A stretch of DNA of 64,000 nt from CALBZH01 sp964538515 (GTDB lineage: Bacteria > Desulfobacterota > Syntrophobacteria > Syntrophobacterales > Syntrophobacteraceae): assembly GCA_964538515.1 (NCBI GenBank), contig CAZIEW010000014.1:1-64000 (forward strand), written 5' to 3'. Positions within the stretch are counted from its first letter, which is position 1; each line of letters starts with the position of its first letter. Positions 43,425 through 52,482 of this stretch are shown piece by piece. The notes under the pieces were generated by a model. The model made no database searches. It saw only the letters and a list, made by a program, of their open reading frames with translations, and was not told the DNA's origin. Both the position numbers and the translations under genes were made by a program.

Positions 43425-44189
43425 TCAACCCGGGTAGGAGCTATACACAAGATGGATGCCGATCAGTGTCAGGATGAAAATGAAGATTTCTTTGAGGAGT
43501 CGTTCATCGATCTGGGTGACGAGGCGTGCTCCCAGCTGACCCCCGATCATGACTCCCGGCATGGCCCAGAGGAGAATCGGCCAGTTGGGGCGGCTGGATA
43601 AGGCGAGGTGCGAGAGAGCGCCCAGCAGGGAAAGCCCGAAGGTCACCATGATGCAGGTGGCAATGGCGGTGCTCATCCTCAAGTGCATCTTCTTGCGCAT
43701 GATGGGGACCAGCCATTCTCCGATATTGATCGTCAACATTCCGCTTGCCAGGGCTGCCACCGCGGCGATCCAGGAATGCCGCAAGGCGGCCCTGGGATCC
43801 ACTCGCGACCGGCCTTCCTCGTCATATTTCTGGTTGGAAGAGACGAACAGCAGAGCCGTCGTCAACGACACGACCCCGATGATCAGCTCGACGTGCGATA
43901 GGGTTAGGCGATGGGCGATGAAGGCGCCGAGAGTCACCCCTGGGACGGCGATGGCAAGAAGCAGCAGGGCCAGCCGGTTGTCGGTCCTTTTGTGACGGAT
44001 GTTGGCAAACGTCCCCGAAGCGGTTCCCGTTGTCTGAATCAGAAGGGACGTCAAAATAGCCGTCCCGGGGTCCAGCTTGAGGCCGATCAGCAGAAACGGC
44101 ATCCAGAGAATCCCGCCTCCGAACCCAACCGTCATGACGACCGTGGCGATACAGATCCCCGCAGGAAAGGCTGACCAGGCAGGCAGCAT
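43425..44189 (-). CDS. TSUP (TauE/SafE) family permease
   Basis: 254 residues from ATG 44189; an upstream start would overlap the HAMP gene. Seven to eight membrane helices with a TSUP-like N-terminal helix VVMTVGFGGGILWMPFLLI and its repeat after residue 135 (SGMLTINIGEWLVPIM). TSUP proteins move sulfite, sulfonates or organic anions; the substrate is not evident. The gene starts 1 bp after the HAMP gene stop, so they are co-transcribed. Confidence 0.82.
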   Translation of the reverse strand: MLPAWSAFPAGICIATVVMTVGFGGGILWMPFLLIGLKLDPGTAILTSLLIQTTGTASGTFANIRHKRTDNRLALLLLAIAVPGVTLGAFIAHRLTLSHVELIIGVVSLTTALLFVSSNQKYDEEGRSRVDPRAALRHSWIAAVAALASGMLTINIGEWLVPIMRKKMHLRMSTAIATCIMVTFGLSLLGALSHLALSSRPNWPILLWAMPGVMIGGQLGARLVTQIDERLLKEIFIFILTLIGIHLVYSSYPG

Positions 44190-44190
44190 T

Positions 44191-44811
44191 TCAGGCTCGC
44201 TCGATGCCGTAAAGCTTGAACTCATGCAGGATCTGCTCAAGCACGTTGATCTTGGAGCTCAAAGCCCCCATTTCCCTGCGAACAGTCTCCACGGAAGGCA
44301 CCCCGTCAATTTCCCCTTCAACGATTTCCTCCACACTGCCCATGAAACGTCTGCTGGAGTGACTCAGATCCTCCGAGAGCAGGATCAGCTCCTGCAGGTT
44401 GCTCGTCAGTTCGTTGACGGTGCTTCCAAGCTCTGACAATTCATTTTGAGCATGAATTTTGACGGTCCGGCTCAGGTCCCCCTGAGAAATCTTTTTCGCG
44501 ACCTCGATCATGTGCTGGAGCGGCTCCGTGATGTTCTTGATGAACATCGAAAGGACGATTACGACCACGAAGAGGATGACCGCCACCATGAGGATGGCCT
44601 TGTTCCGAATGGACAGGAGCGGTCGAAACGCCTCATCGAATGGGATATTGTCGTGGCTGAGCTGTTGGAAGTTCTGGATCAGTTGGGTGCGCAGCTCCTG
44701 TTTGTGAACATCCAGGACGAATTCCGTGCCCACCAGGCAGGAGGCAAATCCGATGAGGAGAAAATACACGATCATGGTTCGCTGTAAGGTGCCTTGATAA
44801 CCGACTTTCAT
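44191..44811 (-). CDS. HAMP-domain membrane protein without output domain
   Basis: 206 residues. Two membrane helices (about 12-31 and 71-91) flank a short periplasmic loop of about 40 residues. A HAMP domain follows (about 92-145: ITEPLQHMIEVAKKISQGDLS, ENELSELGSTVNELTSNLQEL-like), then a coiled-coil tail to the end. There is no kinase, cyclase or methyl-accepting signalling tip, so it must act through a partner. The gene lies 79 bp after the diadenylate-cyclase-like gene and 1 bp before the TSUP gene. Confidence 0.78.
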   Translation of the reverse strand: MKVGYQGTLQRTMIVYFLLIGFASCLVGTEFVLDVHKQELRTQLIQNFQQLSHDNIPFDEAFRPLLSIRNKAILMVAVILFVVVIVLSMFIKNITEPLQHMIEVAKKISQGDLSRTVKIHAQNELSELGSTVNELTSNLQELILLSEDLSHSSRRFMGSVEEIVEGEIDGVPSVETVRREMGALSSKINVLEQILHEFKLYGIERA

Positions 44812-44890
44812 GGGTGTCCCCCGAAATCAGCCACGTGATATCCCGGATCGCCACATGCCGTAGCGGCCGGGACTTCCTTGCTGCGCGGTT

Positions 44891-46330
44891 TCACGATTGC
44901 GCCAGCCACTCTTTCAACGTTGGCGGAGTCGTGATGCATTCCGAGAACGAATGCCACTCACAGACAGCCGTCAGCTCAACTCCTCCTTGCATGATGGATA
45001 CCGGACGGTCCGATGAGACGACCACGACGACGAGGTTGTCATGCATGGCCGTGAACCGAAGCGCAGAGTTGAACCTGGCTCCGCGTGCGCGGTCTTCCCC
45101 TGGGACCGCAAGACCGTCCAGAAGGCATGCAAACGCATGGAGCCGAAGATCCGATCCGATATGCAAAGCGCCGTCCACCCTGGACAGGGCCTTGGCAAGG
45201 CTGATCCCTTGCTCGTTCTGCAAATCGACGGGGGACACGAGCTGCTGTTCGGCAAACCTGCGCGGTTCGGCTCCGAGATCGAGCACGATGGAGCATCCGT
45301 GCCGTTGCTCGCAGGCGCTGTTGACGATTTCGGTGACGATCTTGAACAGAATGTGAGCGTTGGCCGAATCGAAATTGGGCTCGATGAGCGATTCTTCGAG
45401 AAGGACCAGATTGGGCTTTCTGTTGGAAGAATGAAAGCCGCCGTCAGAAAAGCTGCAGAGGGGCTTCCCTCCCAGCCGAAGAAACCCGTATCCCCCGCGG
45501 TACTCGGCGGCGATGTGGCACTCCGGTATCGGCCCGGTGGCTATCCCGATCACAGAAGTACCGTCTGAGACCAGGATTCGGTCGGAGCTTTCCACCGCCG
45601 TGATGAGCTTTCGTATGTGCTTAAACTTCCTGATGCTCGGTCTCTCAAACGTCGGGAACTGGATGAGGAATCGGATCTGAGGAAGAAGCCGAGGCTCCGT
45701 GAACGCCATGATGCCGCGTGGCCAAGAGCCCTCCTCGGGGGTCTTCGAAATCCCCAGTATGGCGTCCAAGACCGGATAAACCTCCAGCCTGACATCCCAC
45801 CCGAACCGGATGTTGATCTCGTCGCGTAGATGATCGCGGACGGCATGGGTGGCATACTCCCGAAGGACGTACCGGGAGGTGCCGGTGAAGAAGGCGTCTT
45901 CGGTGGCGAAGTCGTTTGACAGCAGGCAGGCGGTATGCTCCAGCCATCGTTCGGTCGGGCCGGTCGAGCACATGTCCGGGTGATGCTCCGTGAACCACAT
46001 CTGATAAAAGATGGAGCGCGTTCTGCCCCCGAAAGAAATCAAGCCGGCGAGCTGCAGGTTCTTTTCGGGCTGGATGAGTCCGCAGAGTCGGGAATTCCCA
46101 AACTGGGGGCGGATCGTGCGCCACTTACCGGAATCGAGATAAAGCTCTTTGAGAATCGGCTCGTGGCCCCGGAGCAGTTCTTGGGGATCGTATACCCGCA
46201 TCGGGTCGTTCGGGTGCTCGGCGTAGAGCACGGCGGCACGACTCGGCCCCGAGTAATGGCTCAGTCCGTTGCTCAATGCTTCGAGCACATGGTGGATGCA
46301 CAGGTTCTTCAGCGTCTGTCCGATGGTCAC
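44891..46330 (-). CDS. Diadenylate-cyclase-like (DisA_N fold) protein with altered RHR motif
   Basis: 479 residues from GTG 46330, chosen because GGAGG lies 5 bases upstream; an ATG at 46444 without a ribosome site would add 38 residues. Residues 1-330 are an unrecognised domain. Residues about 335-479 resemble the DAC domain that makes cyclic di-AMP: GISLAKALSRVDGALHIG with the DGA motif at 386-388, then GARFNSALRF (417-426) and LVVVVVSSDRPVSIMQGG. Active cyclases carry RHR where this has RFN, so the ATP site is changed and synthesis is doubtful. It may bind a nucleotide as a sensor. HAMP and TSUP genes follow on the same strand. Confidence 0.7.
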   Translation of the reverse strand: MTIGQTLKNLCIHHVLEALSNGLSHYSGPSRAAVLYAEHPNDPMRVYDPQELLRGHEPILKELYLDSGKWRTIRPQFGNSRLCGLIQPEKNLQLAGLISFGGRTRSIFYQMWFTEHHPDMCSTGPTERWLEHTACLLSNDFATEDAFFTGTSRYVLREYATHAVRDHLRDEINIRFGWDVRLEVYPVLDAILGISKTPEEGSWPRGIMAFTEPRLLPQIRFLIQFPTFERPSIRKFKHIRKLITAVESSDRILVSDGTSVIGIATGPIPECHIAAEYRGGYGFLRLGGKPLCSFSDGGFHSSNRKPNLVLLEESLIEPNFDSANAHILFKIVTEIVNSACEQRHGCSIVLDLGAEPRRFAEQQLVSPVDLQNEQGISLAKALSRVDGALHIGSDLRLHAFACLLDGLAVPGEDRARGARFNSALRFTAMHDNLVVVVVSSDRPVSIMQGGVELTAVCEWHSFSECITTPPTLKEWLAQS

Positions 46331-46608
46331 TCCAACCTCCGTGTTTGCAGGGTTCCAATGGGCTGCGGCCACGATCGTACAATAATCGTGCTCGGGATGC
46401 ACTCGGGGATCGAGTCCCCGGCAGGGTGCTGATGGCTCACGCATGCAGATTCAGAGTGGCCGCCGAAGGGGCTCGGTATTACTATCTCCCATGGAAGGAT
46501 GGAATGGGTGATGTGGTCCTTCGTGATGTTACGATCTCAGATCCAACCCGCACGAGGGTGCAGGCTCAAATTAGCGAGAAGCGCGTGCGGATCGAAAAGG
46601 GGAGCGCC
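46331..46608. other. Divergent intergenic region, DAC-like gene and msrAB
   Basis: 278 bp shared by two divergent genes. The frames of both extend into it but lack ribosome sites. No operator was recognised. Confidence 0.4.
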
Positions 46609-47742
46609 ATGAAAAGGATCATGCTGGTGACCGCGGCCCTTCTTCTTGCCGTGGGCTTTGCGGTGGCGGCCCGTTCTGCCAATGAGAGCCGCTCCGGGGA
46701 GGTGACAATGGAGAAAAAGGAAACAGCGCTCGATCAAGCCGTCTTTGCAGGCGGGTGCTTTTGGTGCACGGAATCCGATTTCGAAAAGGTGGATGGCGTT
46801 GTGGAGGTGGTGTCCGGTTATACCGGCGGCACGCGGGTCGATCCCTCCTATGAGCAGGTTTCGGCAGGCCAAACGGGTCATGTGGAGGCGGTGCAGGTTA
46901 CATTTGATCCCGCCAAAGTCTCCTACAAGGAGCTTTTGGACTATTTTTGGAAGCATGTCGATCCGACCGATGGGGGAGGTCAGTTTGTGGACCGGGGAGG
47001 CCAGTATCGGTCCGCCATCTTCTACCGCAACGAGGAGCAGAGGGAGGTGGCCGAGGCGTCCAAGAGGGAGCTGCAGCAGTCGGGGCGGTTTCAAAAGCCG
47101 GTCGTGACCGACATCCTTCCGCTTAAGGTCTTCTATCGGGCGGAGGACTATCACCAGGATTATTACAAGAAGAACCCGATTCGCTACAACTTCTACCGGT
47201 TCAATAGCGGGCGGGATCAGTTTCTGTCGAAGGTATGGGGGAAATCCATGGAGCCGCCCAAGCGAAGCCCGCACGAAGAATCGGGCCGAGGCTCAGGCCC
47301 GTATGCCAAGCCAAGTGACGAGGAAATCCGAAGTCGGCTGACACCGCTCCAGTACAAGGTCACCCAGCAGGAGGGCACGGAGCCTCCCTTCAAGAACGAG
47401 TATTGGGACAACAAAAGGGAGGGAATCTACGTGGATGTCGTCTCGGGTGAGCCGCTGTTCAGCTCCCTCGACAAGTACGATTCGGGGACCGGGTGGCCCA
47501 GCTTCACCAAGCCGCTTGAGTCCGGGAACATTGTCGAAAAGCAAGATCGCAGCCTCTTCACGACTCGGACCGAAGTGCGGAGCAAGCACGGGGATTCCCA
47601 CTTGGGTCACGTGTTTCCGGACGGGCCTGCCCCGACCGGACTGCGATATTGCATGAATTCGGCATCGCTTCGCTTCATTCCTGCGGCCGATCTGGAAAAG
47701 GAAGGCTACGGGGCCTATTCCAAGCTGTTCCGCGCGAAGTGA
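46609..47742 (+). CDS. msrAB: Exported fused methionine sulfoxide reductase MsrA-MsrB
   Basis: 377 residues from ATG 46609 (AAAAGGGGAG upstream). A signal peptide (1-23, MKRIMLVTAALLLAVGFAVA) directs it to the periplasm. MsrA domain at about 40-215 with GGCFWC (catalytic Cys50), GYTGG and GHVEAVQVTFDP. MsrB domain at about 235-375 with SGTGWPSF and RYCMNSASLRF (catalytic Cys348). The zinc-binding CxxC pairs of many MsrB domains are absent. Together they repair both stereoisomers of methionine sulfoxide in exported proteins. Some MsrA carry selenocysteine; here the residue is Cys. Confidence 0.95.
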   Translation: MKRIMLVTAALLLAVGFAVAARSANESRSGEVTMEKKETALDQAVFAGGCFWCTESDFEKVDGVVEVVSGYTGGTRVDPSYEQVSAGQTGHVEAVQVTFDPAKVSYKELLDYFWKHVDPTDGGGQFVDRGGQYRSAIFYRNEEQREVAEASKRELQQSGRFQKPVVTDILPLKVFYRAEDYHQDYYKKNPIRYNFYRFNSGRDQFLSKVWGKSMEPPKRSPHEESGRGSGPYAKPSDEEIRSRLTPLQYKVTQQEGTEPPFKNEYWDNKREGIYVDVVSGEPLFSSLDKYDSGTGWPSFTKPLESGNIVEKQDRSLFTTRTEVRSKHGDSHLGHVFPDGPAPTGLRYCMNSASLRFIPAADLEKEGYGAYSKLFRAK

Positions 47743-47894
47743 GACGCCGACCGCCGAACCGATGCCGCCGATGTCGTGCTGTGGGCAGGATGACCATGCA
47801 TCGACTGTTGCCCGCAGGTTGACCATCGGGAAGGGCCTAGGATCGGGAACCGGGCAGAAGATGCCCCCGCTGGGGGAAGGTCAGCACGATCGGT

Positions 47895-48290
47895 TCATCG
47901 GCGACCACGTCGGAGCCGGAGCATCACGTAAGGCCCCACCAAGGTCCACAGAGGGATCAGGATCCAGACTCGGCCCGCAAAAATGTCGTAGTCCTGGAGG
48001 AGTCTGCTCCACGGCTGCCCGATAATGAAGTGGCCCAGGATGGTCTCAAAGGCGAGGGTTAAGACGAGCCACGTGGTCCCGATGGTCCAGGCCTGCTTTG
48101 AGGAAACCACCGGCCGACTCGTGTCCAGCAGCCGGAAGTAGCCGAAAAACACGATGAGGAGGCTGACGGTCGAGATCTGATGGGCCGCCAGTTCTCCCAC
48201 GTGCGGTTTGTACAAGACATCTCGAAGCCCGCCGTTCAAGACCGCGAGCACCATCATGCCGAGCCAGGCCAGGAATACCCTGATCAACAT
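47895..48290 (-). CDS. Small membrane protein
   Basis: 131 residues from ATG 48290 with GGAG about 11 bases upstream. Four predicted membrane helices (LIRVFLAWLGMMVLAVLNGG, ISTVSLLIVFFGYFRLL, AWTIGTTWLVLTLAFETILG, VWILIPLWTLVGPYVML). Conserved-looking polar residues GLRD and FETILGHF. I do not recognise a transport motif. It is last in the minus-strand group that begins with the cupin gene. Confidence 0.7.
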   Translation of the reverse strand: MLIRVFLAWLGMMVLAVLNGGLRDVLYKPHVGELAAHQISTVSLLIVFFGYFRLLDTSRPVVSSKQAWTIGTTWLVLTLAFETILGHFIIGQPWSRLLQDYDIFAGRVWILIPLWTLVGPYVMLRLRRGRR

Positions 48291-48372
48291 TCGATGATCG
48301 TCTCCATCTCGACGGATCGATGCCAAAAGCATCCACCGCCTCTTCGTTGTCCCTTCTCAGGATCAGAGAGCC

Positions 48373-48846
48373 TCAGCTCGCGATGATGTTCGGCGACGAT
48401 CCGATCCCTTCCCGTTCCAGCAGCTCTTCCAAGGTCAGCTCCTCCACGGGGCGCAGGTCCCGCACAGCAAAGTACGCGTTGTTGGCGGCATTGTAGGCAA
48501 GAGACATCTGTGCGGCGCTCAGTACTTCGCTCCAGTCGGCTCCGAAATGAGCACGAAAGGCCTGCTGCAGCTCCTCCGTTTCGACAGCCTCGGGTACTAA
48601 ACACCATACGTTGTCGAGGCTGCCCACGGCAACCAAGCGACGCGGACTGATTCAGCCGGACTCATAGAAATAGACGGTCAAACCGGACGCCGTGCTTCCC
48701 GTGCGGTGGCCAGGGAGTCCCGACAGAGCCTCGCCCTGCATGGTTCCAAAGACGACAAGGGGATGGCTCGCCGCAATAGCGAGGATTCCGGACAAACGGC
48801 CGCAGCCCAATGCGACTAAGAGCGCTTCTTGCCTGACATGGCTCAT
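48373..48846 (-). CDS. Candidate selenoprotein with in-frame TGA (or broken gene), family unknown
   Basis: ATG 48846 overlaps the cupin stop (ATGA) and has GGAAGG 6 bases upstream. The frame runs 64 codons to TGA (48654-48652) and then continues in the same frame for 92 codons to 48373. Read through, it gives 157 residues: YFYESG, the TGA residue, ISPRRLVAVGSLDNVWCLVP, and an acidic helical C-terminus with SLAYNAANNAYFAV. The downstream part has no ATG and no Shine-Dalgarno of its own, favouring one gene. A SECIS-like hairpin follows the TGA. The alternative is a nonsense mutation splitting the gene. No family recognised; neighbours are a cupin and a small membrane protein. Confidence 0.55.
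48613..48641 (-). promoter_or_regulatory. SECIS-like element after in-frame TGA
   Basis: On the minus strand, outer stem GTCG/CGAC, an asymmetric internal loop (CTT opposite T), a 7-bp inner stem GGTTGCC/GGCAGCC with one G-U pair, and apical loop GTG. It starts 10 nt after the TGA and puts the loop 24 nt downstream. Bacterial SECIS elements place a loop beginning with G (GU in E. coli fdhF) 16-37 nt after the UGA, so this fits. Confidence 0.5.
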
Positions 48847-49229
48847 GCACATCCTTCCACGATTCGATAGCCGGCGGATTTCAGGGATGGGCGGGTGTAC
48901 GTGAAAAGCATCTCCACCGGCTCATCAAACGGGTTGTAGAACCAGTGGACGGCGCCTCGGGGCACGAACATCGTGTCGCCCTGCTTCATCTCGACTTCGG
49001 ATTCTCCAAGTCCGCTCATGCCGCGTCCCTTGAGAATGTAGATCACTTCCTCTGCGTCCTTGTGGATATGCTTCTTATGGGTGGAAGTCTTCGCTTCGAA
49101 CCTGCAGTAGGCGAAGGTGATGTCCTCTGCTCCCACGGTGTCCTTGTCGACCAGGACAACCCGCCTCGCATTGTCCAAGTCCTTGATCGGCTCCTCTCGT
49201 CCGTCCGCAAGCCCAAGCACGTATCTCAA
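48843..49229 (-). CDS. Cupin-domain protein
   Basis: 128 residues from TTG 49229, with AAAGGAG 6 bases upstream. A single beta-barrel cupin: motif 1 THKKHIHKDAEEVIYILKGRG supplies His and Glu metal ligands, and motif 2 GDTMFVPRGAVHWFYN supplies the last His. Metal is probably bound; the reaction or ligand is unknown. It is first of three minus-strand genes and its stop overlaps the next start by 4 bp. Confidence 0.85.
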   Translation of the reverse strand: MRYVLGLADGREEPIKDLDNARRVVLVDKDTVGAEDITFAYCRFEAKTSTHKKHIHKDAEEVIYILKGRGMSGLGESEVEMKQGDTMFVPRGAVHWFYNPFDEPVEMLFTYTRPSLKSAGYRIVEGCA

Positions 49230-49683
49230 CTCACTCTCCTTTCATCAAGTCAACAGATCCTCACGGGATAAGCGTCGCGCCAAAATGGCGGTTACCGCAA
49301 TACTAAGCGCTGTCCTTTCGATTCGCCACCCGGATATGCGACCCGTCTGCCAAATTGAGCTTCCGGCCGCAGCGGAGTCTGCAGTCCGTGAGCCCAACTC
49401 AATCGTGGACCCATAAGGAGCCAAGCCTCGAGAAAGACCGCCAAGAGCCGGTCGTGACATTCGGTTCTGAAGCGGACTCGCTCAGCGTCCAGTGGAGCCT
49501 CATGGTTTTCATATTTGGAAGTGGAAATAGAATGGAATGCGTATAGTGTGAGAAGCTGATCCCCAACGGAGGGAGGCTCGCTGTGTGAGTATTCGCGGTG
49601 GTGAGGGAAGCTCTCTGCGAGACACCGGGGAGTAAGGCCGCAGGCGCAGGACGGAGTCCCTGTTTTTGAGGGAGGTAGACCAC
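49230..49683. other. Divergent spacer between cupin and Ca2+ ATPase genes
   Basis: About 450 bp. No supported ORF or RNA. A TATAGT near 49542 could be a -10 for the ATPase gene but lacks a -35. Confidence 0.35.
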
Positions 49684-52482
49684 TTGAAACGTTGGCACGA
49701 GCTCGAAGCAACGCAGGTGCTTGACTCATTTAACGTCGATGCGACCAATGGCTTGAGTCATGACGAGGCCGAGCACCGCCTGTCGGTGCACGGTCCGAAT
49801 CAGCTGAGAGAGCGGAATCCACGGGGGCCTTGGAAGATCTTCTGGGAGCAGTTCGCTGCAACGATGGTGGTGATCCTCGTCGTTGCGGCACTCCTTTCGT
49901 GGCTGCTGGGGGACCGGAAGGACGCCATCGCCATTGTGATTATCGTGATCCTGAACGCAATCCTGGGCCATCGTCAGGAATACAAGGCCGAGAAAGCCAT
50001 GGCTGCTTTGAAGGCGATGGCCGTTCCGAACGTCAGGGTGTTGCGCGAGGGGCAAGTTGTCGAGGTTTCCGCTCATGCCGTGGCTCCCGGCGATATTCTC
50101 ATTCTCGAAGCCGGCAACGTGGTCCCTGCGGATGCCAGGGTGATCGAAAGTAAAAGCCTGAGGACGCAGGAAGCAAGTCTCACGGGGGAATCTCAGCCCG
50201 TTTCCAAGACCTCACATGGGCTCGAAGGCGAAGCCCTCACGCTGGCGGATCGCAAGAACATGGTTTTCATGGGAACCTTCGTCACCTATGGGCGCGGCCG
50301 GGCCATCGTGACGGCAACGGGAATGGAAACGGAGCTTGGGCGCATTGCCGACATGATTCAGACGGTCGGCAATGAGCCCACTCCGCTTCAGAACCGTTTA
50401 GCCCAGGTGGGACAAGGGCTGGCGGGTGCCGCACTGGCGATCGTGGGCATTGTCTTTTTGATCGGGATTTGGCGAGGTGAAAACCTCAGGGAGATGTTCC
50501 TCCTGGCCATCAGTCTGGCGGTGGCGGCGGTCCCGGAAGGGCTGCCGGCCGTTGTCACCATCACACTTGCCCTCGGCTCGCAGCGCCTCCTGCGGCGAAA
50601 GGCCCTGATACGCAAGCTGCCGGCGGTGGAAACCCTCGGCTCGGTTACGGTCATCTGCACGGACAAGACAGGCACTTTGACCCAGAATCGCATGGAGGTC
50701 TCGCTCCTCAGTGTGCCGGGAGACCAAGTGCAATTCTCGCTTGAGGCGGTTGTGCGTGGTCTATCCGTTCCAAGCCCGGCGTCCGAGATCGAATCAGTGG
50801 GAGCCGGGAGTCAAGCTCTAACCGTCCTCCTGGTGGGCGGTGCCCTGTGCAACGACGCGGTTTTCCAGGGAGGCGATGATTGCGACCGTCGTGATCCGCA
50901 GGCCATGGGGGAGCCGACTGAGAACGCGCTCATCATGGCTGCGGCGCGGGCGGGGTACTGGAAACCGGATCTCCAGAAAATCCTTCCGCGTGTGGGAGAG
51001 ATCCCTTTCGATTCCGAGCGCAAGCGAATGACGACCTGGCATCGCATTCAAGAGGGAGGGGCTCCTTTTGTGGATGCGCTCAAGGCTCTCAGCCCGCAGG
51101 GGGGTGCTCAAGGCAACGGAGGCTGTATCGCCTTCTGCAAGGGTGGCTCGGATGGACTCTTGACCGTTTGCAGCCGGATCTTGACCGAAGGAAGGGCCGA
51201 GCCTCTGGATGAGGTCACTGCACGGCGCATTCTGGATGCCGGTGATGCGCTTGCGAGCCGCGGGATGCGTGTTCTTGGACTCGCCTTTCGGGTGCTCAGC
51301 GGGGTGGAAGGTTCGTTGCCAGTGGAGCAACCCGTGGAGGACGTTGAGAGGGATCTCACCTTCGTCGGTCTCTTCGGCTTGATCGATCCCCCGCGCCCCG
51401 AAGCGCGGTCTTCGGTGGCTCTGTGCCGGAGTGCGGGAATCCGGCCGGTGATGATCACCGGGGACCATCCGCTTACAGCGCTTTATATCGCCAGGGAGCT
51501 GGGACTGGAGGGTGATGGGACCGTCCTGAGCGGGGATGAGGTCGCGGAGTCCACGGATGAGGAGCTCGAGCAGGCCGTCGAGAAGGTGTCGGTTTACGCC
51601 CGGGTTTCTCCCGAGCACAAGTTGAGGATCGTCCAGGCTCTTCAGAAGAACCACCACATCGTGGCCATGACGGGTGACGGCGTGAACGACGCACCGGCTC
51701 TGAAAAAGGCGGAGATCGGAGTCGCCATGGGAGTCACCGGAACGGACGTCTCCAAAGAAGTTGCGGACATGGTGCTTCTGGACGACAATTTCGCCACCAT
51801 TGTAGCGGCGGTGCAAGAGGGCCGTGCTATTTATGACAACATCCGAAAGTTCCTCAAGTATATGCTGACGAGCAATTCAGGGGAGCTTTGGGTGATGCTG
51901 ATCGGCCCGATCCTGGGAATGCCCCTCCCGCTGCTGCCCCTGCAAATTCTCTGGATCAACCTGGTTACCGACGGCCTTCCGGCCCTGGCCCTGGGTGTTG
52001 AGCCAGCCGAGCCCGATATCATGCGGCGACCGCCCTTGAAGCCTGAGGGGAATATCTTTGGCGGCGGCCTGGGTCGACACATCTTGTGGGTGGGCGTCCT
52101 GATGGGTGCGATTCCTCTGGCTGCCGGCTATGCCTGCTGGCGTGGTCAGGACCTCCATTGGCAGACCATTGTGTTCACCATCCTGACGTTTTGCCAAATG
52201 AGTCACGTGATGGCCGTTCGCTCAAGTCATGTTTCCCTGTTCAGGCAGGGGCTTCTCACGAACAAAGCCCTGTTGGGAGCGGTCACCCTAACCGTCTTTC
52301 TCCAGTTCGCCGTGATTTATTCGCCGTTCCTGCGGAACGTCTTTCATACGAGCGCCCTCAGCTTTACGGAGCTCGTGACGTGCATTGGGTTGAGCAGCAT
52401 CATTTTCTGGGCTGTGGAGATCGAAAAAACCTTTGTCTCCAGGAGAATGGCCACACAGGGGACTTTCGAAGAGCACCTATGA
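49684..52482 (+). CDS. P-type cation ATPase, Ca2+ (PMCA/SERCA) type
   Basis: 932 residues from TTG 49684, preceded by GGGAGG with 8-base spacing. P-type IIA/IIB layout: an N-terminal cation ATPase segment, two helix pairs around 60-100 and 250-310, actuator LTGES, the membrane motif VAAVPEGLPAVVT of Ca2+ pumps, phosphorylation Asp327 in CTDKTGTLTQN, hinge MTGDGVNDAPALK, and six C-terminal helices with LWINLVTDGLPALALG. It exports Ca2+ or a similar cation using ATP. No regulatory partner is adjacent. Confidence 0.93.
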   Translation: MKRWHELEATQVLDSFNVDATNGLSHDEAEHRLSVHGPNQLRERNPRGPWKIFWEQFAATMVVILVVAALLSWLLGDRKDAIAIVIIVILNAILGHRQEYKAEKAMAALKAMAVPNVRVLREGQVVEVSAHAVAPGDILILEAGNVVPADARVIESKSLRTQEASLTGESQPVSKTSHGLEGEALTLADRKNMVFMGTFVTYGRGRAIVTATGMETELGRIADMIQTVGNEPTPLQNRLAQVGQGLAGAALAIVGIVFLIGIWRGENLREMFLLAISLAVAAVPEGLPAVVTITLALGSQRLLRRKALIRKLPAVETLGSVTVICTDKTGTLTQNRMEVSLLSVPGDQVQFSLEAVVRGLSVPSPASEIESVGAGSQALTVLLVGGALCNDAVFQGGDDCDRRDPQAMGEPTENALIMAAARAGYWKPDLQKILPRVGEIPFDSERKRMTTWHRIQEGGAPFVDALKALSPQGGAQGNGGCIAFCKGGSDGLLTVCSRILTEGRAEPLDEVTARRILDAGDALASRGMRVLGLAFRVLSGVEGSLPVEQPVEDVERDLTFVGLFGLIDPPRPEARSSVALCRSAGIRPVMITGDHPLTALYIARELGLEGDGTVLSGDEVAESTDEELEQAVEKVSVYARVSPEHKLRIVQALQKNHHIVAMTGDGVNDAPALKKAEIGVAMGVTGTDVSKEVADMVLLDDNFATIVAAVQEGRAIYDNIRKFLKYMLTSNSGELWVMLIGPILGMPLPLLPLQILWINLVTDGLPALALGVEPAEPDIMRRPPLKPEGNIFGGGLGRHILWVGVLMGAIPLAAGYACWRGQDLHWQTIVFTILTFCQMSHVMAVRSSHVSLFRQGLLTNKALLGAVTLTVFLQFAVIYSPFLRNVFHTSALSFTELVTCIGLSSIIFWAVEIEKTFVSRRMATQGTFEEHL

